NCBI RefSeq assembly: GCF_947036865.1
Contig: NZ_CAMQSF010000032.1
Coordinates: forward strand, 1-42,379
DNA: 42,379 nucleotides
Reading direction: 5' to 3'
Source of the DNA: an uncultured Caulobacter sp.
Lineage (GTDB): Bacteria; Pseudomonadota; Alphaproteobacteria; Caulobacterales; Caulobacteraceae
Part shown: in pieces, positions 17,945 through 25,937 of the stretch
Layout: each line of letters starts with the position of its first letter
Position numbering within the stretch: the first letter of the stretch is position 1
Program-made: the position numbers and the translations under genes
Notes under the pieces: generated by a model
The model's database searches: none
What the model saw: the letters and a program-made list of their open reading frames with translations, nothing else
What the model was told of the DNA's origin: nothing

Positions 17945-19408
17945 TCAAGCCTTCCAGGACCGGCCGCCGGGCGAGATCAGCCCTTGGGCCGACTGCGGCC
18001 CCCAGGTGCCGGCGGCGTAGTGGGCCGGCTCGATATTGGCGTCGGCCCAGGCGGCCGAGACGTCGTCGATGAACTTCCACGCCGCCTCGACCTCGTCGCG
18101 GCGCACGAACAGGGTGCGGTCGCCGCGGAACACGTCCAGGAACAGCTTCTCGTAGGCGATCCGGCGACGGCCGCCGCTCTGGCTGAACGACAGCGACAGC
18201 GGCAGCGACTGCAGGCGCATGCCCTCTTCCGACAGGCCCGGTCGCTTGTTCATCAGTGTAAGGACAATGTTCTCGTCCGGCTGCAGATCGATGACCAGCC
18301 GGTTGGCGTGCAGGTCGCCGCTGGTGGCCGGACCGAAGATGTTGTGCGGCAGCGGCTTGAACTGGACCACGATCTGGGTGCGGCGGTCCGGCAGGTTCTT
18401 GCCGGTGCGCAGGAAGAACGGCACGCCGTCCCAGCGCCAGTTGTCGATGGCCACCTTCATGGCCACGAAGGTCTCGGTCTTGGTGGGCTTGCCCACCTCC
18501 TCGACATAGCCGGGCCGCGCCGAGCCCTCCACGACGCCCGCCACGTACTGCCCGCGCACGGTGTCGTGGGCCACCGTCTCGCGGGTGAACGGACGCAAGC
18601 TGCGGAGAACCTTGACCTTCTCGTCGCGCACCGCGTCCGGATCGAAGCCCGACGGCGCTTCCATGGCGACGAGGCACAGCAGCTGAAGCATATGGTTCTG
18701 CACCATGTCCCGCAGCGCGCCGTACTCGTCGTAATAGGGCCAGCGGTCGCCGACCTTCTCGGTCTCGGCGATGGTGATCTGCACGTGGTCGATCGTGTTG
18801 CGGTCCCACAAGGGCTCGAACAGCACGTTGGCGAAGCGCAGCGCCGTCAGATTCTGGACCGTCTCCTTGCCCAGATAGTGGTCGATCCGGAAGACCTGGC
18901 TCTCGTCGACGATGGCGGCGACGGCGGCGTTGGTCTTCTTCGAACTTTCCAGGTCTCGGCCGATCGGCTTCTCCAGCACCAGACGCGTCGTCGGGCCGGT
19001 CAGGCCGGCGGCCTGCAGCGCCGCGCAAGCGGACCCATAGAGGCTGGGCGACAGCGAGAAGAAGATCACCATCAGGCCGTGCGGGCCGATCCGATCGGCC
19101 AGGCGCTGGGTATCCTCGGGCTTGGTGATGTCGACGGCGACATAGTCGAGCCGCTCGGCCAGGCGTTTCCAGGCCGCCTCCTCCAGCGTCGCGCGCTTGG
19201 CCAGTTGCTCGCGTACCAGGGCCTTGTAGCTCTCGGCGGTGTGGTCGGCGCGCGCCACGCCGACGATGCGAAGGTCGTGCGGCAGCAGTCGATCGACTTC
19301 CAAGAAATAGAGCGAAGGCAACAGCATCCGCAGGGCCAGATCCCCCGCCCCGCCAAGCAGCACCAGGACTTCGCCGGCCTCGGCGTCTTCGGTCTTGTTC
19401 CTAGCCAA
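17945..19408 (-). CDS. zwf: Glucose-6-phosphate 1-dehydrogenase
   Basis: The 487-residue product has the nucleotide-binding loop LLGGAGDLALR (17-27, a GGxGDLA form of the usual GxSGDLA), the conserved EKPIGRDL and the active-site signature FRIDHYLGK (173-181). It oxidises glucose 6-phosphate with NAD(P)+. It is the first gene of the zwf-pgl-edd-glk operon. The only start in frame near the expected N-terminus is TTG 19408 (GGTGGAAG upstream). A perfect 16-bp operator ends just 13 bp before it. A TTG start may limit its translation relative to the following genes. Confidence 0.95.
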   Translation of the reverse strand: MARNKTEDAEAGEVLVLLGGAGDLALRMLLPSLYFLEVDRLLPHDLRIVGVARADHTAESYKALVREQLAKRATLEEAAWKRLAERLDYVAVDITKPEDTQRLADRIGPHGLMVIFFSLSPSLYGSACAALQAAGLTGPTTRLVLEKPIGRDLESSKKTNAAVAAIVDESQVFRIDHYLGKETVQNLTALRFANVLFEPLWDRNTIDHVQITIAETEKVGDRWPYYDEYGALRDMVQNHMLQLLCLVAMEAPSGFDPDAVRDEKVKVLRSLRPFTRETVAHDTVRGQYVAGVVEGSARPGYVEEVGKPTKTETFVAMKVAIDNWRWDGVPFFLRTGKNLPDRRTQIVVQFKPLPHNIFGPATSGDLHANRLVIDLQPDENIVLTLMNKRPGLSEEGMRLQSLPLSLSFSQSGGRRRIAYEKLFLDVFRGDRTLFVRRDEVEAAWKFIDDVSAAWADANIEPAHYAAGTWGPQSAQGLISPGGRSWKA

Positions 19409-19421
19409 TGTCTTCCACCCT

Positions 19422-19437
19422 ATGACAACGTTGTCAT
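19422..19437. promoter_or_regulatory. Perfect LacI-type operator upstream of zwf
   Basis: ATGACAACGTTGTCAT is a perfect 16-bp palindrome with the CG centre typical of LacI-family operators. It matches the half-sites before lacI (13713-13732) and, more weakly, before bglX. It lies unusually close to the start codon, so repression may work as a roadblock or the promoter overlaps it. A terminator or promoter for this operon was not otherwise resolved between 19438 and 19560. Confidence 0.8.
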
Positions 19438-19573
19438 GGCATGCCTTCGAGACAAAGGCAAGCGGTCGGCGAGCGCCGTTCCCTCGCGGAAGGACGGCGG
19501 GCCCTAACTAGGCCAAACGTCTGGAGCCCGCCATAAGACCAATCGGGTTTTGGCGGATATTTTGTGGCGCGAG

Positions 19574-19591
19574 GCCGCCTTTCGAGGCGGC
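19574..19591 (-). terminator. Weak hairpin after the fliL operon
   Basis: GCCGCC / GGCGGC with a 6-nt loop lies 50 bp after the stop of the exported repeat protein gene. It has no T-tract on the minus strand. It is the best terminator candidate here, but a weak one. Confidence 0.3.
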
Positions 19592-19640
19592 GCGTGCCCG
19601 GATGGCGGCGCGCTACGCGCCTCCACGAGAAAACCTTGCC

Positions 19641-22514
19641 CTACCGCCCCGCGCGTGCGGGGGAGCCGGCCGGCTGGCCGGTGCGGAACCGGTCCTTCAT
19701 CCGGCCGATCCAGCCGCTGAAGGCTTCGTTGTCGGCGGTGACGCGGCTGAAGTCCGCGGCCGACAGCGACTCGACGTTCATGCCCTGCAAGGCGACCCGA
19801 AGTCCGTCCGGATTGCCGGCCAGATCCACGAAGCCCGACCAGCGGGTCCGCAGGCGGGCCAGTGAGGCGTTGTCGTCGGCCAGGCTGTAGGCCACCGCCG
19901 CGCGCAGCAGCCGCGCCTCGTCGCCGGGGCTCAGGGGTCCGGTGGCCTTGAAGCGGTCGCCCAGCGCCCGCTCGTAAAGCGCGCCCGCCAGCGGCCAGGC
20001 GTGCTGCTTCCAGGCGATCTCGGCGCGGATCTCCTGGCCATCGCGACTCGTGTCCTTGTCGACCAGCTCCAGCGCGGCGTCGTAGCGGCCAAGGCCCATC
20101 AGGGCGCGCGCGGTCGCCAGGCGGCGCTCGGCGTTCAGGGCCGGCGGCAGGATCGTCGTCCGGGTCGCGTTGATGGTGTCCAGCGCGTCCTCGGGCTTCT
20201 TGTTCATCAGGTAGATCCAGGCCAGGTCCGTGGCCACCTGAGCCTTCGGCACGCCGTCGAGGCGGTTGTCGACCTGGTATTTCAGCAGCTTGCCGGCGTC
20301 GTCCAGCAGGTCGACATCGACCAGGCGCCGCACCAGGTTGCGAACCATCTGGTCGCCGTCGGCGCCGATCGGGGTCAGGTCCTGGAAGTCGTAGAACAGG
20401 CCCACGGCCTGGATCGGCTGCATGCCGTCGGCAAGACCTTGCAGGAACAGCTGGCGGAAGGTGTTGGAGAGGTCGTTCTGCAGCGCCACGGCCTCGGGGC
20501 GGTCCGGCAGCTGACGCCCCGCCGAGCGCAGCACCTCCAGCGCCTCGCGATAGCGGCCCTGGTCGATGAACAGCTTGCCCAGCGCCCGGATGACCTCCAG
20601 CTCCACCCCGTCGCCGCGCCAGCGATAGCGCAGCTGGTTCAGGGTGTCGGCGGCCTGGGCGGCGCTGATCTGGCCCTTGGCGTAGCCCAGCTCGGTGGCG
20701 TGCAGCATGGCGGGCGTCGCGATCCGATCGATCGGCGCCTTGGCGATGGCCTCGAACATCCGGCGCGCGCGCACCTTCTCGCCCTTGGCCTCGAAGATCC
20801 GGGCCTGGGTCAGGCGGATGTCCAGCTGATCCTCGATCGGGACCTTGGGCTGGGCGAGAGCCTTCTGAACGAACTGCATGGCGCCGGTCAGGTCGCCGAC
20901 GCCCAGGGCCGCCTGCGCCTCGGCGTGCAGGAAGCGGGCGCGCCACAGCGGCGGGAAGAGGTCCAGCGCCCTGCCCCCGCCGACGAACTTGGTCCGCGCG
21001 TCGGCCCACTGGCCCTGCTTGGTCGAGATGTAGCCGCGCCAGAGCGCGCTGGACGGATCGTCCGCCAGGACCGGCGAGGAGAAGTCGGCGTCGGCCTCGG
21101 CCAAGCGCCCGGCCATCACCTTGGCCACGCCACGCAGGCCGCGGAACTCGGCGTCGCCCAGCAGGGTCTGGTGCTTGCGGCCAGCCGCGTTGAGGACGCC
21201 GATCGCCTCGAACGACATCTGCGAGCCGACCAGGAACCGGGCCAGCGCCATCCGCGCGCCGGTGTCGCTGTCCTTGCCGTCGCCCTCCGGCGCGGCGGGG
21301 ATGGCGTTCTGCAGGGCGTTGTAGCGGGCCAGGAACCCGCCGCTGCCCGTCTTGGGCCAGTTGTCGAGATCGATTAGGGCCGGCATCGACATCGGCTGCG
21401 GCGCGCCAGCGGCGGCCTCTTCAGGCGGGGTCGAGGCCGAGATCGGCGACAGCGCCAGCCCCTTGGGCCGCCCGATCCGCAACAGGTCGCCATTGGCCTG
21501 CACCAGAAGGTCGGGCGCGTAGGTCTCGATGGCCAGGCCCTGCACCGACTGCAGCAGCGCCATCTCGACATAGTCGCGGCGCGACGGCAGGCCCTTGGAC
21601 GGGGCCAGCGCCGGGGCGACGATCATCTTGTCGCCGACGGCCGGGTCGTCGACCCATACCGCCTTGGTCACGCCCGAGACGGTGGCCGACAGGGTCGCGG
21701 GGTGCACGCTCTCGTCGCGCGCCACCTTGATGACGTCGGGCGTCTGCTGCGAGCCGGGACCCAGGCTGATCTTCCACTGCCCGCCCAACCCCTCGGCCAC
21801 ATAGGGCGTGCCGGCCTGGGCGACGATGCGCAGGGCCGTGTAGTCGGCGCCCTTGAAGGCCTGGACCTTGGAATAGCGGACGCTGGACGTCGGCAGCTTG
21901 GAGATGTCCAGCCGCGCGGGCGTGTCGAACACGACCCAGATCGCCTCGCCGCGCCGGAACACGGCGGCGCCGGCCGCCGCGGCCCAGTCGAAGACCAGCG
22001 TGACCTGCTGGTCCTGCCGCTCGAAACCGACCTTGACCACGCCGCCGGCCGGCATCGGATTGGGCCGCCCGATCGGCGCGGCCGGCGTGGCCGCCTGCGG
22101 GGCCTGCGCCGCCCCGGGCTTGGCGAAGATGTTGACGAAGTCGACGCCGTCGGCGTTTCCGAGCCGCGCGTCGGCGTCGTCGGTCAGGGTGACGACCAGT
22201 TCCAGCGCGCCGTTCACGTGACGGGCCTCGGAGGCCTTCACCCAGCGCGGCGGCGCGATCTTCAGGGTCGAGAGGTCCGGATTGGCGTCGCGGCTGAACC
22301 GCAGCACCAGGGTCTGCCCCTCGCGGTGCGAGACCATCTTGGCCCCGCCCGCCCAGTGGAATTCCAGGCGCGAGAAGTCCGCCGCCTGCGCCACGCGCAC
22401 GTCCAGCGCGCCGCGCGCCGCCTGGGGCGGCGGCGCGGCCTGCACGGACGGCGCCAGCGTCCCCGCGATGCACGCGGCGGCGACGCTGGAGCGCAGGAGC
22501 TGGCGAAGGGTCAT
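19641..22514 (-). CDS. Large exported repeat protein encoded in the fliL-fliM operon, unknown function
   Basis: The 957-residue product starts at ATG 22514 with a GGGAGG site. A signal peptide (about 1-26, ending SVQA) is followed by beta-rich segments (about 35-290) with phrases such as SRLEFHWAG and VTLVFDWA that resemble AMIN-like sheets. From about 420 to 900 it becomes helical with TPR-like repeats (ALGVGDLTGAMQFVQKALAQ, YREALEVLRSAG, KPEDALDTINAT). It is the last gene of fliL-fliM-DUF6468-motE-like, 9 bp after the MotE-like gene. Export and operon position suggest a periplasmic role in flagellar assembly or motor function. No function is recognised, and the domain reading is by eye. Confidence 0.85.
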   Translation of the reverse strand: MTLRQLLRSSVAAACIAGTLAPSVQAAPPPQAARGALDVRVAQAADFSRLEFHWAGGAKMVSHREGQTLVLRFSRDANPDLSTLKIAPPRWVKASEARHVNGALELVVTLTDDADARLGNADGVDFVNIFAKPGAAQAPQAATPAAPIGRPNPMPAGGVVKVGFERQDQQVTLVFDWAAAAGAAVFRRGEAIWVVFDTPARLDISKLPTSSVRYSKVQAFKGADYTALRIVAQAGTPYVAEGLGGQWKISLGPGSQQTPDVIKVARDESVHPATLSATVSGVTKAVWVDDPAVGDKMIVAPALAPSKGLPSRRDYVEMALLQSVQGLAIETYAPDLLVQANGDLLRIGRPKGLALSPISASTPPEEAAAGAPQPMSMPALIDLDNWPKTGSGGFLARYNALQNAIPAAPEGDGKDSDTGARMALARFLVGSQMSFEAIGVLNAAGRKHQTLLGDAEFRGLRGVAKVMAGRLAEADADFSSPVLADDPSSALWRGYISTKQGQWADARTKFVGGGRALDLFPPLWRARFLHAEAQAALGVGDLTGAMQFVQKALAQPKVPIEDQLDIRLTQARIFEAKGEKVRARRMFEAIAKAPIDRIATPAMLHATELGYAKGQISAAQAADTLNQLRYRWRGDGVELEVIRALGKLFIDQGRYREALEVLRSAGRQLPDRPEAVALQNDLSNTFRQLFLQGLADGMQPIQAVGLFYDFQDLTPIGADGDQMVRNLVRRLVDVDLLDDAGKLLKYQVDNRLDGVPKAQVATDLAWIYLMNKKPEDALDTINATRTTILPPALNAERRLATARALMGLGRYDAALELVDKDTSRDGQEIRAEIAWKQHAWPLAGALYERALGDRFKATGPLSPGDEARLLRAAVAYSLADDNASLARLRTRWSGFVDLAGNPDGLRVALQGMNVESLSAADFSRVTADNEAFSGWIGRMKDRFRTGQPAGSPARAGR

Positions 22515-22523
22515 GGTCCTCCC

Positions 22524-23360
22524 TTAACCGGCCTTCTTGGCGGGCGACTTGGCCCCTTTCGGCGCGGCCCCGGCCAAGGCCGCGTCGGCCTGCTGGCCAG
22601 GCGCGGAGCCCGAGGCGGCGGGCGTGGCGGCGGCGTTGTCGGCCACCGCGGCCTTGCCCTTCTCGACGGCCGGATTGGCCATGCGCGAGGCCAGGCGCTC
22701 GGTCAGGATCTTCGCGTCGCCCGGCGCCATATTGGCCAGGATCTGCGACAGCGCCCGCTCCTTCATCTTGGCGGCGATCGGCAGGCGCACCTCGTCGGAC
22801 AGCAACGTCATGCGAGCGGCGGCGTCCTTGGGCTTCATGCCCTGATAGACGGTGACCAGACGGTCGGTCTCGGCCTGCTTCTGGGCGTCGACCTGGCCCA
22901 GCAGGCCCTGGATGTCGCCCTTCAGACCGCTCAGCGCCTTCATCTTGGTGTCGAGCTTGGCTTCGGCGGCGGCCAGCAGCTGGAGCTGGACGTCGATGTC
23001 CTGCTCGCGCTGATCCAGCTGCCCGCGACGCGCGCCCAGGCTTTGCAGCACCCGCAGTTCGGCCGGCGACAGACCCGCCTCCTTGGCCAGGGCGTCGGCC
23101 GAGGGCGCGCAGACGCGCGGCGGCGGGGCGTTGGCGGCGGCCGGCTGGCCGGCGCTCTCGGCGGAGGTCGCCTGCTCGCCGTCCTTGGCGGCGTCCTTCT
23201 TGGCGCCCTTCTGGGAGTCGGGCTTGGCCACGCCCTCGGCGAAGGCCTTGGCCCCGCCCACCAGATCCGGCAGCGACCGGGCGCCGGCCAGGGCGTTGAT
23301 CGCCAGCACGCCGCCGGCGGCGACGCCGACCAGGGGCAGGATGCGCGGAACGTTCTTCAT
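22524..23360 (-). CDS. MotE-like / MgtE-N-domain flagellar operon protein
   Basis: The 278-residue product has one N-terminal membrane segment (about 6-27), a Lys/Asp/Ala-rich linker, a coiled coil (about 110-165; LDQREQDIDVQLQLLAAAEAK-like) and a C-terminal region resembling the MgtE intracellular N domain (VYQGMKPKDAAARMTLLSD, LSQILANMAPGDAKILTERL). Rhizobial MotE, a MotC chaperone, has this layout. The tail is low-complexity Ala/Gly/Lys. Its ATG overlaps the stop of the preceding gene as ATGA, so translation is coupled. A periplasmic role in motor assembly is inferred from family and operon. Confidence 0.82.
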   Translation of the reverse strand: MKNVPRILPLVGVAAGGVLAINALAGARSLPDLVGGAKAFAEGVAKPDSQKGAKKDAAKDGEQATSAESAGQPAAANAPPPRVCAPSADALAKEAGLSPAELRVLQSLGARRGQLDQREQDIDVQLQLLAAAEAKLDTKMKALSGLKGDIQGLLGQVDAQKQAETDRLVTVYQGMKPKDAAARMTLLSDEVRLPIAAKMKERALSQILANMAPGDAKILTERLASRMANPAVEKGKAAVADNAAATPAASGSAPGQQADAALAGAAPKGAKSPAKKAG

Positions 23361-23929
23361 CGGCGGGGCGCTCTTGGATTGCTTCCAGGACGCGGGCCGT
23401 CGGCGGGCCCGTCGAACAAGTCATCATCGATCCGCGCCCGTGAACGCGGGGTTTCGGCGGGCGGAGTCGGGCGTGAAATCGGGCGCGGGAGGGGCTCGCC
23501 GCGCGCGGCGCGCTCGACCCGGTCCTCGCGATCCAGCAGGCGCTCGAAATCGGCGGCCGACAGACGGCGCTCGCCAGGGGCCGGCGCGACGGTCGGCGGC
23601 GGCTCCGACGCGCGCGTGGGACGCGGCGTCGACGCGGAAGGCGCGGCCAGCGGCCGATTGATCCGCTCGTCCAGCTGGGCGGCAAGAGCCTGGGCGCGCT
23701 CGATGCGCACCGCAAGGGTCTCGGCGGCCTCGTCGGTGGCCGCGCGCAGATCGGCCAGCCCCTGCTCGGCGCGGGCGGCGGCGGTGTCCAAGTCCTTGAC
23801 GGCCTTGGCGAAACCCTCGTGGCTGTCGCGCAGCGCCTTCAGCCGCCGCTCCAGACGCCAGCCGAAGGCGAGCGCCGCGATCAGCAGCACCGCCAGAAAC
23901 CCGTTCATGGCCAGGGCGACGACGCTCAT
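23357..23929 (-). CDS. DUF6468-type membrane-anchored coiled-coil protein
   Basis: The 190-residue product starts at ATG 23929, overlapping the fliM stop as ATGA. An N-terminal membrane helix (about 4-24) is followed by a coiled coil (about 28-95; KAVKDLDTAAARAEQGLADL) and a Pro/Arg-rich tail. This is the small protein usually found right after fliM in alphaproteobacteria (DUF6468). It is probably inner-membrane anchored with a cytoplasmic coiled coil. No biochemical function is known to me. Confidence 0.8.
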   Translation of the reverse strand: MSVVALAMNGFLAVLLIAALAFGWRLERRLKALRDSHEGFAKAVKDLDTAAARAEQGLADLRAATDEAAETLAVRIERAQALAAQLDERINRPLAAPSASTPRPTRASEPPPTVAPAPGERRLSAADFERLLDREDRVERAARGEPLPRPISRPTPPAETPRSRARIDDDLFDGPADGPRPGSNPRAPRR

Positions 23930-25062
23930 TTCAGCTTCTGAACCGCCTTCTTGGCCGCGGGCGTCAGCGGCGCCTCGGCGCGCACGGCGATCGAGTGGTT
24001 GCGGCGACCCATGCGGCCGCGCGTCAGCGGAATGGCGCCGGCGCGCAGCTCGACCAGGCTGTCGGGCGTGGCGTTCAGCATCAGGGTGTCGCCGACCTGC
24101 ATGTTCAGCACGCGCGACAGCGGCACCTGCTGCTCGTCGAGCACGGCGCGCACCTCCATCTGGGTGGTCCACAGCTCGGTGGCCAAGTGGCCTTCCCAGA
24201 TGTTGTCGCGGCCGAACTTCTCGCCCATGAACTGCTGCAGCAGCATCTTCCGGATGGGCTCCAGCGTGGCGTAGGGCAGCAGGAGCTCGATGCGCCCGCC
24301 CCGGTCTTCCATGTCGATGCGCAGCTTGACCAGGATCGCCGCGTTGGCCGGCCGGGCGATGGCGGCGAAGCGCGGATTGGTCTCGAGGCGGTCAAGGCTG
24401 AACGAGACGGGATGCAGCGGCTCGAAGGCGCTCTTCAGATCGTGCAGCACCACCTCGATCATCCGCTGCACCAAGACGCGCTCGATCGTGGTGTAGGGCC
24501 GACCCTCGATGCGCATCGCCGCCGTGCCGCGACGGCCGCCCAGCAGCACGTCGACGATCGAGTAGATCAGGTTCGAGTCGACCGTCAGCAGGCCGTAATT
24601 GTCCAGTTCCTCGGCCCGGAACACCGCCAGGATGGCCGGCAGCGGGATCGAGTTCAGATAGTCGCCGAAGCGGATCGAGCTGATGTTGTCGAGGCTGACT
24701 TCCACGTTGTCGGACGTGAAGTTCCGCAAGCTGGTCGTCATCAACCGCACCAGGCGGTCGAAGACGATTTCCAGCATCGGCAGGCGCTCGTAGCTGACCA
24801 GCGCCGAATTGATGATCGCGCGGATGCCGGTGCGGTCGTCGGCGCCGTCGCCGGACAGATCGAAGCCCAGCAGGCTGTCGATCTCGTCCTGGTTCAGGAT
24901 GCGCTCGGAGCCGCCCTCGCCGCCGCCGTCGTCCCAGCCGCCCATGCCGCCGGAGAAGTCGCCGAACTCATTGGTCCCCTCGCCCGCGCCGTCGAAGGCG
25001 CCGGGGGGATTTTGCGAGGCCCACTGGGCCATCGCCTCCTGATCGTCGAGTTCGTCCGCCAT
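23926..25062 (-). CDS. fliM: Flagellar motor switch protein FliM
   Basis: The 378-residue product is typical FliM. It has an acidic N-terminal region and ILNQDEIDSLLGF (CheY~P/switch-proximal segment), a middle domain (RAIINSALVSYERLPMLEIVFDRL; LLGGRRG) and a C-terminal FliN-like domain (VRAVLDEQQVPLSRVLNMQVGDTL). It forms the C-ring that sets rotation direction. I use ATG 25062; a TTG five codons upstream is possible. It follows fliL by 28 bp. In Caulobacter, fliLM is a CtrA-controlled class II operon. Confidence 0.96.
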   Translation of the reverse strand: MADELDDQEAMAQWASQNPPGAFDGAGEGTNEFGDFSGGMGGWDDGGGEGGSERILNQDEIDSLLGFDLSGDGADDRTGIRAIINSALVSYERLPMLEIVFDRLVRLMTTSLRNFTSDNVEVSLDNISSIRFGDYLNSIPLPAILAVFRAEELDNYGLLTVDSNLIYSIVDVLLGGRRGTAAMRIEGRPYTTIERVLVQRMIEVVLHDLKSAFEPLHPVSFSLDRLETNPRFAAIARPANAAILVKLRIDMEDRGGRIELLLPYATLEPIRKMLLQQFMGEKFGRDNIWEGHLATELWTTQMEVRAVLDEQQVPLSRVLNMQVGDTLMLNATPDSLVELRAGAIPLTRGRMGRRNHSIAVRAEAPLTPAAKKAVQKLK

Positions 25063-25090
25063 GATGGTTCGCCCCAACCCGCCCGAGGGC

Positions 25091-25711
25091 TTAGTTGATC
25101 AGCATCTCCTCGATGAGCACCGCGTTCACCTTGGCCGGCGCGGCGACCAGGTTCACCCGGCGCAGCAGCTCGACCCGCAGCTGGTAGGTGCCTTGCGAGC
25201 CGTTCAGGTCCTCGGGGCGCAGTTCGCGAAGGAAGGTCTGGAACATGTCCTGCAGCCTGGGCAGATTCGGCGTCAGCGCGTCGGCCGTATCCTGGTCGGG
25301 CAGCTCGAACGTCAACTTCAGCTTCAGGAAGGTCGACTTGCCGTCGGCCGTCTGCATGTTCACGACGATGTCGGGCAGGGTGTAGAAGACCACGCCGTCG
25401 GGGCCTTCCTTGATCGTCGGCACGCCGGCGCCGCCGGCCGCGGCGTCCTTGCCCTCGCCCTTCTTCTCGCCGCCCTTTTCTTCTTTCTTTTCCTTCTTCT
25501 TTTCCTTCTTTTCCTTGCCGTGCTCGCCCGCCTCGGCGGCCGGCTTCGGCTTCAGAAGGAAGAAGGCCGTGGCCCCGCCGCCGCCCAGGACGAGCACGCC
25601 CGCGGCGATCGCGATGATCAGGATCGGAGGCTTCTTCTTCGCCGGAGCTTCGCCCTCGGCGCCCTCTTCGCCTTCGGGAGCGGGAGCTTCCTTCTCGGGT
25701 TTGTTGGCCAC
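25091..25711 (-). CDS. fliL: Flagellar basal-body-associated protein FliL
   Basis: The 206-residue product has a short cytoplasmic N-terminus, one membrane helix (about 29-52), a highly charged Lys/Glu linker (66-90) and a periplasmic FliL domain (YTLPDIVVNMQTADGKSTFLKLKL) ending VNAVLIEEMLIN. FliL supports stator function. The start is GTG 25711 with AAGGAA 8 bp upstream. The charged linker is coded by an uninterrupted purine/pyrimidine tract (25473-25516). It is the first gene of a five-gene minus-strand operon. Confidence 0.95.
   Translation of the reverse strand: MANKPEKEAPAPEGEEGAEGEAPAKKKPPILIIAIAAGVLVLGGGGATAFFLLKPKPAAEAGEHGKEKKEKKKEKKEEKGGEKKGEGKDAAAGGAGVPTIKEGPDGVVFYTLPDIVVNMQTADGKSTFLKLKLTFELPDQDTADALTPNLPRLQDMFQTFLRELRPEDLNGSQGTYQLRVELLRRVNLVAAPAKVNAVLIEEMLIN
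25473..25516. repeat. 44-bp homopyrimidine/homopurine tract inside fliL
   Basis: The plus strand has 44 consecutive C/T bases, coding Lys/Glu repeats of the FliL linker (residues 66-80) on the minus strand. Units such as TTCTTT and TTCCTTC recur, so slippage or triplex formation is possible. It stands out in a strongly GC-rich region. Confidence 0.85.
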
Positions 25712-25726
25712 GCGCGCGGTTCCTTG

Positions 25727-25763
25727 GAATCTATACCCGTACTCATGCGCGAGGCATGGTTAA
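25727..25763 (-). promoter_or_regulatory. fliL promoter: CtrA box, TATAGA -10 and overlapping GANTC
   Basis: On the minus strand, TTAACCAT (25763-25756) is followed 20 bp later by TATAGA (25735-25730), with the GTG start at 25711. The CtrA box replaces the -35 region, as in class II flagellar promoters of Caulobacter. A GANTC site (25727-25731) overlaps the end of the -10 (TATAGATTC). Confidence 0.7.
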
Positions 25764-25796
25764 CGATGTGTTTTGCCGGCCATTTGGTCGCAGGCT

Positions 25797-25815
25797 GAAT
25801 CTGCCCGGCAGACTC
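25797..25815. promoter_or_regulatory. Paired GANTC sites and CTGCCCGGCAG palindrome in the fliL-flgF divergent region
   Basis: GAATC (25797-25801) and GACTC (25811-25815) flank CTGCCCGGCAG (25801-25811), a 5-1-5 perfect palindrome. It lies about 60-75 bp upstream of the sigma-54 promoter, where an FlbD (ftr) enhancer would be expected. The ftr assignment is from position and a loose match only. A further TTAACC lies at 25833-25838. Confidence 0.45.
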
Positions 25816-25872
25816 CGACCCACCACCCCGCGTTAACCTTCCTATTCTCTGATTTATCGGAACTTTTCGGCC

Positions 25873-25888
25873 TGGCACGAAGGTTGCT
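25873..25888 (+). promoter_or_regulatory. Sigma-54 promoter of the flgF operon
   Basis: TGGCACGAAGGTTGCT is an ideal -24/-12 sigma-54 promoter. It lies 50 bp before the flgF ATG. Caulobacter class III/IV hook and basal-body genes use this type with FlbD as activator. Confidence 0.93.
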
Positions 25889-25923
25889 TCAGGAGGTTCG
25901 GCGCAATTGTCGCGCCAGCCGCC

Positions 25924-25935
25924 CGAGTTAACTCG
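25924..25935. promoter_or_regulatory. 12-bp palindrome just before the flgF start
   Basis: CGAGTTAACTCG is a perfect palindrome ending 2 bp before ATG 25938, where a ribosome site would normally be. It falls about 25-35 bp downstream of the expected sigma-54 transcription start and contains GTTAAC. It could be an operator. Confidence 0.4.
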
Positions 25936-25937
25936 CC

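Noticed and set aside
25063..25077. TTG 25077 as the fliM start
   Set aside because: ATG 25062 gives the usual FliM N-terminus; the TTG adds five unconserved residues.
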